A DNA stretch of 64,000 bases from the NCBI GenBank assembly GCA_946498095.1, contig CAMMMX010000011.1, forward strand, positions 1-64,000, given 5' to 3'. Below are positions 10,594 through 17,746 of the stretch, one piece after another. The notes beneath the pieces were generated by a model, which was given only the letters and a program-made list of their open reading frames with translations, searched no databases and was not told the origin of the DNA. Numbering within the stretch: position 1 is the first letter of the stretch; every line of letters starts with the position of its first letter. The DNA comes from an uncultured Clostridia bacterium. GTDB lineage: Bacteria; Bacillota; Clostridia; Oscillospirales; Ruminococcaceae. The translations under genes and the position numbers were made by a program.

Positions 10594-10853
10594 AGTTTGT
10601 TTCCGAGAGCGGGACGTGGGGAGATCCCTGAGGCTCTGCCTCAGACTCCGTTTAAGGAACTTCTTTCAAGAAGTTCCTTAAAAATCTTCAAGAACTTTAA
10701 ATGATTTTCCTTTCCATCCCCGTAAGGGGCTGGAAAGGAAAATAACTTAAAGTTTTTGGGGTTCTTAGGGGACTTTTTTCAAAAAGTCCCCTAAGCGGGG
10801 TTTGGGGTGGAAACCCAAGTATTTCCCTATGTCCCGTTCCCGGAAGCAAGGTG
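10594..10853. repeat. Intergenic cloverleaf-type inverted repeat, copy C
   Basis: Occupies nearly the whole purC-purF gap, in the opposite orientation to copies A and B. The unique outer arms, about 10601-10616 and 10831-10846, align with mostly transition differences, and pairing continues outwards to 10594 and 10853. TGAGGCTCTGCCTCA at 10628-10642 pairs with the GGGTTTGGGGTGGAAACCC region. Three hairpins lie inside: 10651-10665/10668-10682 (perfect 15 bp), 10704-10716/10731-10743 (perfect 13 bp with a long imperfect lower stem) and 10764-10778/10781-10795 (perfect 15 bp). Confidence 0.92.
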
Positions 10854-10855
10854 GG

Positions 10856-11566
10856 TTATTCGCCGAGCAGCCGGCGCATGATTTCCTTATATGCGTCCTC
10901 TTCACCGCCCATATCCCTGCGGAAGCGGTCTTTGTCAAGCTTTTCTCCTGTAGCGGAATCCCAGAAACGGCAGGTATCGGGAGAGATTTCGTCAGCGAGG
11001 ATGATGGTGCCGTCTGAGGTCTTGCCAAACTCGAGCTTGAAGTCGATAAGCTCGATACCGAGATCCTTCAAATAAGTAGTGAGAAAGTCATTGACCATGA
11101 GGGAGTACTTCGCAATGAGGTCAAGCTCCTCCCGGGTCGCCAGTTCCATAGCGAAAATATGGTAGTCGTTCACCATCGGGTCACCAAGTGCGTCATCCTT
11201 ATAGCAGTATTCAAGAACAGTAGATTTCAGCTTGGTTCCTTCGGGCAGTCCCAAACGCTTGGACAGCGATCCGGCTGCGATATTGCGTACGATAACCTCC
11301 AACGGGACGATTGTTACCTTTTTGACGACAGTCTCCCGATCGGAGAGCTCCTCTACAAAATGAGTGGGAACGCCGTGCTCAGCCAGCAGTTTCATTAGAT
11401 GATTGGTGACACGGTTGTTGATAATCCCTTTGTCGTGAATGGTACCCTTTTTCAATCCGTTCTGAGCAGTGGCGTCGTCCTTGTAGTCGACGATGAGGAG
11501 TTCTGGGTCGTCAGTTTTGTAGACCTTTTTGGCTTTGCCTTCATACAGCTGTTCCAATTTTTTCAT
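10856..11566 (-). CDS. purC: SAICAR synthetase
   Basis: 236 residues; joins aspartate to CAIR with ATP. It begins [20 protein letters not shown] and contains [66 protein letters not shown] and the end motif [11 protein letters not shown]. The length is the usual one for the short bacterial type. The start at 11566 follows AAGGAGAAGTAAC; an upstream in-frame ATG at 11590 is poorer. It is the second gene of the operon, 59 bases after purE. Confidence 0.98.
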   Translation of the reverse strand: MKKLEQLYEGKAKKVYKTDDPELLIVDYKDDATAQNGLKKGTIHDKGIINNRVTNHLMKLLAEHGVPTHFVEELSDRETVVKKVTIVPLEVIVRNIAAGSLSKRLGLPEGTKLKSTVLEYCYKDDALGDPMVNDYHIFAMELATREELDLIAKYSLMVNDFLTTYLKDLGIELIDFKLEFGKTSDGTIILADEISPDTCRFWDSATGEKLDKDRFRRDMGGEEDAYKEIMRRLLGE

Positions 11567-11625
11567 GTTACTTCTCCTTTTCTGTTGCACTTTTCTGCAT
11601 TTGTCGAAAGCGCCTATTTTCAGAT

Positions 11626-12135
11626 TTATAGCGTCGAGGCCGTTTCCTGCATTTTTTTATCTTTTTCCATAACTTCCTGGGCCATGTTCTCTTTCATAGC
11701 AGTAAGCTGTACAGCAATATCTTCGTCGTAGACACCGAGAATCTGTGCAGCTAAGATACCGGCATTTTCAGCCCCGTCAATGGCTACGGTCGCAACAGGA
11801 ATTCCTTTCGGCATCTGCACCGTGGCCAGTAGAGCATCCAGACCGTCAAGTGTCGACGACTTGACCGGGATGCCGATGACAGGCACAGTGGTATGAGCGG
11901 CGAGCACACCCGCGAGGTGAGCGGCTTTGCCAGCGGCAGCAATGATCACGCCGAAGCCGTTTTCCTTGGCGTTTGACGCAAATTCACATGCCTGGGCAGG
12001 GGTCCGGTGCGCGGACATCACGTGAACTTTCACTTCGACGCCAAAACCACGCAGCATGGTGACAGCCCCCTTGACGACAGGCAGATCACTGTCGCTGCCC
12101 ATAATGACGGCAACCTTCTTTTTTACGATTGACAT
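11626..12135 (-). CDS. purE: N5-CAIR mutase, class I PurE
   Basis: 169 residues; converts N5-CAIR to CAIR. Signatures are [29 protein letters not shown] and [19 protein letters not shown]. The AHRTP segment and AAHL region point to class I, which normally needs PurK; purK is not in the window. The last ~20 residues are charged and form a tail beyond the usual core. It is the first gene of the purine operon, with a ~300-base leader. The start at 12135 gives the family N-terminus, although the AAAGGA site is 13-15 bases away, rather far. Confidence 0.96.
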   Translation of the reverse strand: MSIVKKKVAVIMGSDSDLPVVKGAVTMLRGFGVEVKVHVMSAHRTPAQACEFASNAKENGFGVIIAAAGKAAHLAGVLAAHTTVPVIGIPVKSSTLDGLDALLATVQMPKGIPVATVAIDGAENAGILAAQILGVYDEDIAVQLTAMKENMAQEVMEKDKKMQETASTL

Positions 12136-12432
12136 TTCTATCAGTCCGTCCTTTCCAATATTTTCGGGACGTCCGGCAGGACGTTCTAGGCCCAAATAAG
12201 TGGGAGTGGATACAAACAGCAAGAGCTACAACGTTTAGGTTGCAGCCCTGTAGTTACGCAGTTATGCAATTGTGGTGCGGATATGCGTTTTGGGTACGCT
12301 TCTCCTGTGCGACTTATCCCAAAAGAGGGAATAGCAGGCAAAAAGGGAAGAACGGTGCGCCATATGCAAACCAGCTTTCTCAATGAATTCCCATCATTTT
12401 CAGCCAACGGTGAAACGCGGGCAAAAAACGAC
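12136..12432 (-). promoter_or_regulatory. Long structured 5' leader of the purine operon
   Basis: About 300 transcribed, non-coding bases separate the promoter from purE. A stable hairpin, GGGCTGCAAC-CTAAAC-GTTGTAGCTC, lies at about 12221-12247. Two imperfect direct repeats read CGGTGCGCCATATGC (12353-12367) and GTGGTGCGGATATGC (12272-12286) on the plus strand. I could not match a purine, ZTP, THF or PRPP riboswitch core. 6S RNA genes occur next to purine genes in some bacteria, so a 6S-like RNA is possible but not shown here. Confidence 0.4.
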
Positions 12433-12438
12433 AACTTT

Positions 12439-12467
12439 ATTGTACCATATACTATGACAAAATACAA
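12439..12467 (-). promoter_or_regulatory. Purine operon promoter
   Basis: On the minus strand: -35 TTGTAT (12467-12462), 17-base spacer, -10 TACAAT (12444-12439). It is the only good promoter upstream of purE and should drive all eight pur genes. Confidence 0.75.
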
Positions 12468-12913
12468 GAATATTCACCGAAAATTCTGCGTTCTCCCGGT
12501 TTTTCTTTCAGTTTTGCGTGGAATGTTAGGTATTTTGTGGGAGGAGAGGTTCCTGCATCCCGATTAGATTCCAGTCCCTGGAATCAGTTCGAAGCACATC
12601 CAATGAAATCCACCCGTTTATGGAAAGCGTTTGAGTTCCAAGTGTTTCCTTATCTGTTGCTAAACATCAGAAACCACGGGGACATAAGCGGCGGAGCAGA
12701 AGTCGTCTAGGAGGTAGATATCTTAGGATACAGGCATCTTCGCACTGTGTTCTAAGACACTGTGTAGTGTCATTGTCGGACTCTTGCTGACGACTGCTAT
12801 TGCTCTGTTGCCGTTCCATTAAGATGTAAAGTCGATTGTAATCAGTATAAAAATTCAGTACGTAAAGTTATATTTATTGATAATTATACAAGCAGGAACG
12901 ATGGTGAAGGTGA
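12468..12913. other. Non-coding gap upstream of the purine promoter
   Basis: About 445 bases between the purE promoter and the terminator of the SPFH gene. No open frame with a ribosome-binding site, no repeat shared with the purine gaps and no RNA gene is evident. The sequence is AT-rich near 12840-12890. Confidence 0.4.
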
Positions 12914-12949
12914 TAAAAAATACGGAGCGTAAAACTAGACGCTCCGTAT
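12914..12949 (-). terminator. Terminator of the nfeD-SPFH operon
   Basis: Perfect 10-bp stem TACGGAGCGT/ACGCTCCGTA (12921-12930 with 12940-12949) around an eight- to nine-base loop, followed on the minus strand by TTTTTT. It lies directly after the SPFH gene stop. Confidence 0.9.
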
Positions 12950-12959
12950 ACAAAAATGA

Positions 12960-13931
12960 TTACTTTTCGATAGAGCCGTCTACAACAAGCTCTTTGAGAG
13001 ACGTCGCTAGGCCGGCCAGTGATTGGATTTGTGAGGGGACGATGATCTTCGTCGCTTTTCCGTCCGCGGCTTTGGCGAAGGACTCCAGCGCCTTGAGCGC
13101 GATGACCTGCTGGTTGGGGTTTGCTTCGTTGAGCAGTTTGATGCTTTCCGCCAGTGCGCTCTGCACCGAAGCAATAGCCTCGGCTTCGCCCTGCGCCTCG
13201 CGGATTTTCTGTTCACGTACAGCGTCGGCTCGTAGGATCAAAGCTTCCTTTTCAGCCTGCGCTCGCAACACAGCCGATTCCTTTTCTGCTTCGGCACGCA
13301 GAATCTGTGACCGTTTTTCACCCTCAGCGACCAGTATAGCGCTGTTCTTCTGGCCTTCAGCCTGCAGCATGAGTTCGCGACGTTCCCGTTCCGCCTTCAT
13401 CTGCTTTTCCATCGCATCCTGGATTTCGCGCGGAGGCAGGATGTTTTTTAGTTCCACGCGGTTGACCTTGATTCCCCATTTGTCTGACGCAACGTCGAGG
13501 ATGGAGGTGATTTTGGTGTTGATGAAGTCACGGGAGGTCAGTGTAGCGTCCAGTTCCAACTCACCGATAATGTTACGTAACGTCGTGGCAGTCAGGTTTT
13601 CGATTGCGGACAGCGGACGTTCCACACCGTAGGTGTACAGTTTCGGGTCGGTGACCTGGTAAAAGACGACGGTGTCGATCTGCATGGTCACGTTATCTTT
13701 TGTGATGACCGGTTGTGGCTTGAAGTCAACGACAACCTCCTTCATCGACACACGCTTAGCGACTTTGTCGACGAAGGGCACTAGAAAATGCATACCGGTA
13801 TGCCAGTCGGCGTGGTAAGCGCCCAGACGCTCGATGACATACACCTGCGACTGCGGCACAATCTTGATCCGCGTGATGACGAAAATCAAAAGAATAACCA
13901 GCACACCTAAACCAATCCATAAAAGTTCCAT
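12960..13931 (-). CDS. SPFH/Band 7 (stomatin-like, QmcA-type) membrane protein
   Basis: 323 residues. One N-terminal membrane anchor (LLWIGLGVLVILLIFVIT) is followed by a Band 7 domain (residues ~25-190: VPQSQVYVIERLGAYHADW, then VDFKPQPVITKDNVTMQIDT). A long Ala/Glu/Arg-rich coiled coil (~190-270) precedes the C-terminal helix. Such proteins form large membrane-bound oligomers and organise membrane microdomains. The partner upstream is an NfeD-like protein, the classical stomatin-NfeD pairing. Family placement is firm; the precise role in this cell is not known. Confidence 0.93.
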   Translation of the reverse strand: MELLWIGLGVLVILLIFVITRIKIVPQSQVYVIERLGAYHADWHTGMHFLVPFVDKVAKRVSMKEVVVDFKPQPVITKDNVTMQIDTVVFYQVTDPKLYTYGVERPLSAIENLTATTLRNIIGELELDATLTSRDFINTKITSILDVASDKWGIKVNRVELKNILPPREIQDAMEKQMKAERERRELMLQAEGQKNSAILVAEGEKRSQILRAEAEKESAVLRAQAEKEALILRADAVREQKIREAQGEAEAIASVQSALAESIKLLNEANPNQQVIALKALESFAKAADGKATKIIVPSQIQSLAGLATSLKELVVDGSIEK

Positions 13932-13964
13932 ACATTTACCCCCTGTTTTATTTTGTCCGGACGC

Positions 13965-14441
13965 TTATAAAGCAGGATCGCTGCTTTGCGCCTCGGGACA
14001 TGGATTCTCTTCTTTCGGGCGGACAATGACCTTCACACCCTCGATTTTCTGGACGACGACTTCACAGCCTTTTTCAATGACGCTGCCGTCTGCGCTTCGG
14101 GCGGACCAGTCCAGGCCGCCCACGGCGACACGTCCTTCCCCCAAAAGATTGTCGATCGTCTGGACGACCACGCCAACCTGTCCCAGATTCTGATCTGCGT
14201 TGGTGGCGACCGCTTTTTGGTGGAGAAATTTTTTCACCAGCGGACGCGTTGCAATCAACAGAATCAGCGAGGCGGCCACAAAGATAATCAGTTGTGCCCA
14301 TAGCGGGATATCGAACATCGTTACCACGAAGGTGATGAGTGCGGCTGCGGAGAACCAGATTGAGACAAGCTGGACCGAGGCGAGCTCAATCAGTGCCGTA
14401 ACGATCATGACGCCCGCCCAGAGCATCAGATAGCCGTACAT
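13965..14441 (-). CDS. NfeD-like membrane protein with OB-fold domain
   Basis: 158 residues. Three hydrophobic segments in the first ~85 residues (YLMLWAGVMIVTALIELA, IWFSAAALITFVVTMF, WAQLIIFVAASLILLIA) are followed by a soluble OB-fold (GQVGVVVQTIDNLLGEGRVAVGGLDW, then VVVQKIEGVKVIVRP). This is the short NfeD type without a ClpP-like protease domain. NfeD proteins are found beside SPFH genes, as here (33 bases apart), and are thought to act in membrane quality control. The start at 14441 follows GAAAGGGGG; a longer in-frame start at 14513 adds residues outside the family pattern. Confidence 0.9.
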   Translation of the reverse strand: MYGYLMLWAGVMIVTALIELASVQLVSIWFSAAALITFVVTMFDIPLWAQLIIFVAASLILLIATRPLVKKFLHQKAVATNADQNLGQVGVVVQTIDNLLGEGRVAVGGLDWSARSADGSVIEKGCEVVVQKIEGVKVIVRPKEENPCPEAQSSDPAL

Positions 14442-14594
14442 CGGTTTTCCCCCTTTCATTTGTTCCCGGAGCACAAAACGGCCTCCGGGTAGAGACAAGA
14501 AGCTTTTTGTCATGCTCCTATTGTACCAGAACCATTGGGAAAGCGCAAAGCCTGAAACGGGTCAAAAAAAGCGTTTTTGCGTCAAACGGGGAAA

Positions 14595-15593
14595 TTAGAA
14601 GATAAGGGGTGACCCGGCGTCAAGGAATCGAACGCAATCCTCGCCAAGATGCACCTGTGATGCAGAAAGGGTATCGCGCAGCTGTGCTGGCGTGCGACAG
14701 CTAAAGATAGCACTGGTGCGGACAGGGTTCTCCATTAGGTAAGCCATCGCCACCGCCGCGGGTGATACACCTTTGGCCGTCGCAACGGCGCGGACGCGTT
14801 CCAGTCGGGCAAGGTTTTCGTCGGTGAGGAAACGGCTGTTGATTTTCGGTGTCACCGCCTCGCCTGCAATGAGCTTGGAGAAGAAACCCTTGGCCTGCGC
14901 GGAGAAGGCCATGACGGGAAAGTCGTTGCTCAGATACCATGCGTACTCGTGGTCGTTCATACACACCAGCGTGTCGTCTCCATACTGCTGCGGCGTCGAA
15001 CGGGCGAGACTGAAGCTGATTTGGCTGACGGAAAAGGGGGTCAGGCCATGTTCGATGGCATAGCGGTTTGCTTCGGCGATCCGTTCAACGCGCCAGTTGG
15101 ACACGCCGAGAAAACGTATCTTGCCGTCCCGTACGAAACTGTCCAACGTAGGCATGATCTCAGATACCGGTACCGATGGGCAGTCCCGATGAAGCAGGTA
15201 GACGTCTACATACGGTAATTGCAGCGTCTCTAAACTGGTCATGAGGTCGTATGTCAGGCTTTCTGAGTCGAGCCGGCTGCCGTGCATGTCTTCATGGCGG
15301 GGATGGCCTCCTTTTGTCGTGACGACAATCTCCTGCCGGCGCAGGCGTCCCGCCGCTTCCCGCGCGTGGATCCATTCGCCCAGAACGCGTTCGCTCACGC
15401 CGTCGCCGCCCGGTACCCAGTCGCAGTACATCCGCGCCGTGTCAAAGCTGCGGCCGCCGAACTCGTCATAGTAAATGTCCAGCAGCGCGAAATAGGCGTC
15501 GCGCTTGGCGTAGTCGTCAAAACCACCCGCGCCAAACGTCAAACGCTGCATCGACAGCATGTCCCGCCCGTTTCGCAGTTCCATAGTCTCCAT
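14595..15593 (-). CDS. Aldo/keto reductase
   Basis: 332 residues with the TIM-barrel AKR pattern. The catalytic tetrad is visible: Asp and Tyr in RSFDTARMYCDW, Lys in IVVTTKGGHPRH and His in VDVYLLHRDCPSVP. GKIRFLGVSNWRVERI and GVSPAAVAMAYLMENP match the NADPH-binding and late family motifs. The substrate is not predictable; the closest pattern is the YdhF/YccK-like set of oxidoreductases. The start has GGAGGG 7 bases upstream. It lies downstream of the phosphohexomutase gene but is separated from it by a terminator and repeat copy D, so it is probably transcribed independently. Confidence 0.92.
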   Translation of the reverse strand: METMELRNGRDMLSMQRLTFGAGGFDDYAKRDAYFALLDIYYDEFGGRSFDTARMYCDWVPGGDGVSERVLGEWIHAREAAGRLRRQEIVVTTKGGHPRHEDMHGSRLDSESLTYDLMTSLETLQLPYVDVYLLHRDCPSVPVSEIMPTLDSFVRDGKIRFLGVSNWRVERIAEANRYAIEHGLTPFSVSQISFSLARSTPQQYGDDTLVCMNDHEYAWYLSNDFPVMAFSAQAKGFFSKLIAGEAVTPKINSRFLTDENLARLERVRAVATAKGVSPAAVAMAYLMENPVRTSAIFSCRTPAQLRDTLSASQVHLGEDCVRFLDAGSPLIF

Positions 15594-15611
15594 AAGCTTT
15601 CCCTCCAGAAA

Positions 15612-15739
15612 TTCCTTCCCTATAGCAGAGGTACCCTGAGGCTCTGCCTCAGACTCCGTTTAGGAACCTTCTTTACAAAAAAGTTCCCTAAGGGGGGTTC
15701 GGGGCAAAGCCCCGGGATATCCCCGATACAGAGAAGGAG
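15612..15739. repeat. Intergenic inverted repeat, short copy D
   Basis: A reduced member of the repeat family seen in the purine operon. The outer arms, 15612-15650 and about 15701-15739, align over nearly 40 positions with roughly eleven transitions and one transversion; they include GAGGCTCTGCCTC and GGGGCAAAGCCCC. Only one central hairpin remains. Its left arm (TTTAGGAACCTTCTT, 15659-15673) resembles the left arm of one hairpin of copy C, and its right arm (AAAAAGTTCCCTAAG) resembles the right arm of another, as if everything between had been deleted. Confidence 0.85.
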
Positions 15740-15747
15740 ATTTTGAG

Positions 15748-15774
15748 AAAAGCTCCCGGGGTACGGGAGCTTTT
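15748..15774 (-). terminator. Terminator of the phosphohexomutase gene
   Basis: Perfect 11-bp stem AAAAGCTCCCG (15748-15758) with CGGGAGCTTTT (15764-15774), loop of five, ending in TTTT on either strand. It lies 18 bases beyond the stop codon of the gene at 15792. Confidence 0.9.
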
Positions 15775-15791
15775 CGATTAGTGATAACATT

Positions 15792-17516
15792 TTAGAATCC
15801 GAGGATTTGGGTGAAATCTTCGTTGATACGGGCCTCCAACTCACAGGCTTCGTCCATGGTGGTACCCTTAGTGGTATAGTAAATCTTGATTTTCGGCTCG
15901 GTGCCGGACGGGCGGATGATCGCACTGGCGCCGTTTTCCAGGTCAAATTCGAGCACGTCGGACTTGGGCAGATCGATCGCGGACTTTTTACCGGTCACAA
16001 AGTCGACGGACTCGCTCGCCTTGTAGTCGGAGAAGGCGGTGACCTTCAAGCCGGCGATTTCCTTCGGCGTCTGGGTACGCAGGGAAGTCATGATCTCCTG
16101 CATCCGTTCCATGCCGCTGGCTCCCTCGCAGGTAAAGCTGACCTGAGAATGGTGATAGACACCGTACTTTTCATACATTTCGCGGCGTGCCTGCAAGAGG
16201 CTGCTGCCCTGGCTCTTGTAGAAGGCGGCCATTTCGCAAATCAGCATGGAGCCGACGACGGCGTCCTTATCGCGGACGTAGCTGCCGGCGAGGTAGCCGT
16301 AGCTTTCCTCAAAGCCGAAAATATAACGATCCTGCTCGCCATCACGCTCCAGAAAACCGATCTGCTCGCCGATGAACTTGAAACCAGTGAGGACATTACG
16401 GATTTCAACACCATATTCTTTCGCAATTTCCGAGGCAATCTGGGTGGTGACGATGGTTTTGACCGCGACGGGACGCTGGGGCATAGTACCCATCCGGGTG
16501 CGTTCCCGGCAGATGTATTCCAGCAGCATTGCACCGACCTCGTTACCAGTGAAGAGGACGTAATCGTCGCCGTCCTTGACGGCGATACCGACGCGGTCGC
16601 AGTCAGGATCGGTGGCAAGCAAAAGATCCGGTTTGACGCTTTTGCAGGTCTCCAGTCCGACGGCGAGGGCCTCACGGATTTCAGGATTCGGATAGGGACA
16701 GGTGGTGAAATTACCGTCAGGCATCTCTTGCTCTTTTACGACGGTAACATCCTTAATGCCAATTTTGTCCAGGATGGCGCGCACCGGCTTGTTGCCACTG
16801 CCGCACAAGGGCGTATACAGTACCTTCAAACCGCTTTTGGCGCACAGCTCTGGGTGTACGGACTGCTGTGCGACGCAGTCAAGGTAACGCTCGATGACGT
16901 CCTGGGAGATGTACTCAATAAGACCGGCGCCAACTGCGCAGTCATAGCAGGTACTGCGGACGTCGTTAAAAATATCGACTTTCTCGATTGCAGCCAGAAC
17001 CTTTTCAGCAACTTCCAGCGTAATCTGGCAGCCGTCAGACCCGTAGACCTTGTAACCGTTATATTTAGCAGGGTTATGGCTGGCGGTGATCACGATACCG
17101 GCGTCACATTTCAGGTCCCGCACAGCAAAGGAAAGCATGGGCGTTGGCATAAGCTCAGGATAGATATAGACCTTGATCCCATTGGCAGAAAGGACGTTCG
17201 CGGCCTCCTTGGCGAACACGTCCGACTTGATGCGGCTGTCATACGCGATAGCGACTTTTGGCTGTTTACTCCCCGACGACATCAGGTAGTTAGCGAGACC
17301 CTGCGTCGCCTTGCGAACGGTATAGATATTCATGCGGTAGGTACCGGCACCGATGACGCCGCGCAACCCTCCCGTGCCGAACTCCAGATCCCGGTAAAAC
17401 CGATCGTAAATCCCGTCTGAATCCCCTTTTATCGAAGCGAGCTCGTTAACCAGATCAGCGTCGCCGGTTGCTTTTTCGCACCAAAGCTCGTAAAGCTTCT
17501 GGACAGTTGTATCCAT
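15792..17516 (-). CDS. Phosphoglucomutase/phosphomannomutase (long alpha-PGM family)
   Basis: 574 residues, the size of the PgcA-like phosphohexomutases of Firmicutes, which interconvert glucose-1-P and glucose-6-P (and related mannose esters). Domains in order: N-terminal FGTGGLRGVIGAGTYRMN; phosphoserine loop GIVITASHNPAKYNGYKVY with the active Ser; metal-binding DLLLATDPDCDRVGIAV; sugar-binding GFEESYGYL; and C-terminal phosphate-binding RPSGTEPKIKIYY. All four key loops are complete. The start at 17516 follows GGAAAGGAAG; an in-frame upstream extension to 17774 lacks family similarity. Divergent from the GH2 gene. Confidence 0.95.
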   Translation of the reverse strand: MDTTVQKLYELWCEKATGDADLVNELASIKGDSDGIYDRFYRDLEFGTGGLRGVIGAGTYRMNIYTVRKATQGLANYLMSSGSKQPKVAIAYDSRIKSDVFAKEAANVLSANGIKVYIYPELMPTPMLSFAVRDLKCDAGIVITASHNPAKYNGYKVYGSDGCQITLEVAEKVLAAIEKVDIFNDVRSTCYDCAVGAGLIEYISQDVIERYLDCVAQQSVHPELCAKSGLKVLYTPLCGSGNKPVRAILDKIGIKDVTVVKEQEMPDGNFTTCPYPNPEIREALAVGLETCKSVKPDLLLATDPDCDRVGIAVKDGDDYVLFTGNEVGAMLLEYICRERTRMGTMPQRPVAVKTIVTTQIASEIAKEYGVEIRNVLTGFKFIGEQIGFLERDGEQDRYIFGFEESYGYLAGSYVRDKDAVVGSMLICEMAAFYKSQGSSLLQARREMYEKYGVYHHSQVSFTCEGASGMERMQEIMTSLRTQTPKEIAGLKVTAFSDYKASESVDFVTGKKSAIDLPKSDVLEFDLENGASAIIRPSGTEPKIKIYYTTKGTTMDEACELEARINEDFTQILGF

Positions 17517-17613
17517 GTTTGAACTTCCTTTCCGTTTTTTTTCCATTAACAAGCCCATTATAGCACACAATCCGGGCTTTGGAAAGACATGTGAGGAAAA
17601 TTGCGGCGGGGGC

Positions 17614-17643
17614 TTGCTTTTTCCTGTCGAAAGGGCGTATAAT
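17614..17643 (+). promoter_or_regulatory. Possible promoter of the GH2 gene
   Basis: -35 TTGCTT (17614-17619), 18-base spacer, -10 TATAAT (17638-17643), about 100 bases upstream of the GH2 start. The transcript would begin just before the hairpin at 17652-17675. Confidence 0.5.
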
Positions 17644-17651
17644 GAAGGTGA

Positions 17652-17675
17652 AAAAGCCCGTTGGAACGGGCTTTT
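17652..17675. terminator. Palindromic hairpin between divergent genes
   Basis: AAAAGCCCGTT-GG-AACGGGCTTTT, an 11-bp perfect palindrome that would work as an intrinsic terminator in either direction. It lies upstream of both flanking genes and just after a candidate promoter, so it may be an attenuator or a 5' stabilising hairpin of the GH2 transcript rather than an operon end. Confidence 0.6.
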
Positions 17676-17746
17676 ACCGGTTTTATCCGTAGACTGGGAG
17701 CCTTTGGACAAAATATCCAGTCTCAGACATTTTAGTAAGGGAGACG

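Noticed and set aside
12136-12432. Known purine riboswitch ahead of purE
   Set aside because: None of the conserved riboswitch cores could be matched by eye; kept only as an unassigned leader.
15807-17420. Long plus-strand frame opposite the phosphohexomutase gene
   Set aside because: Antisense to a conserved gene with all catalytic loops; no ribosome-binding site or familiar sequence.
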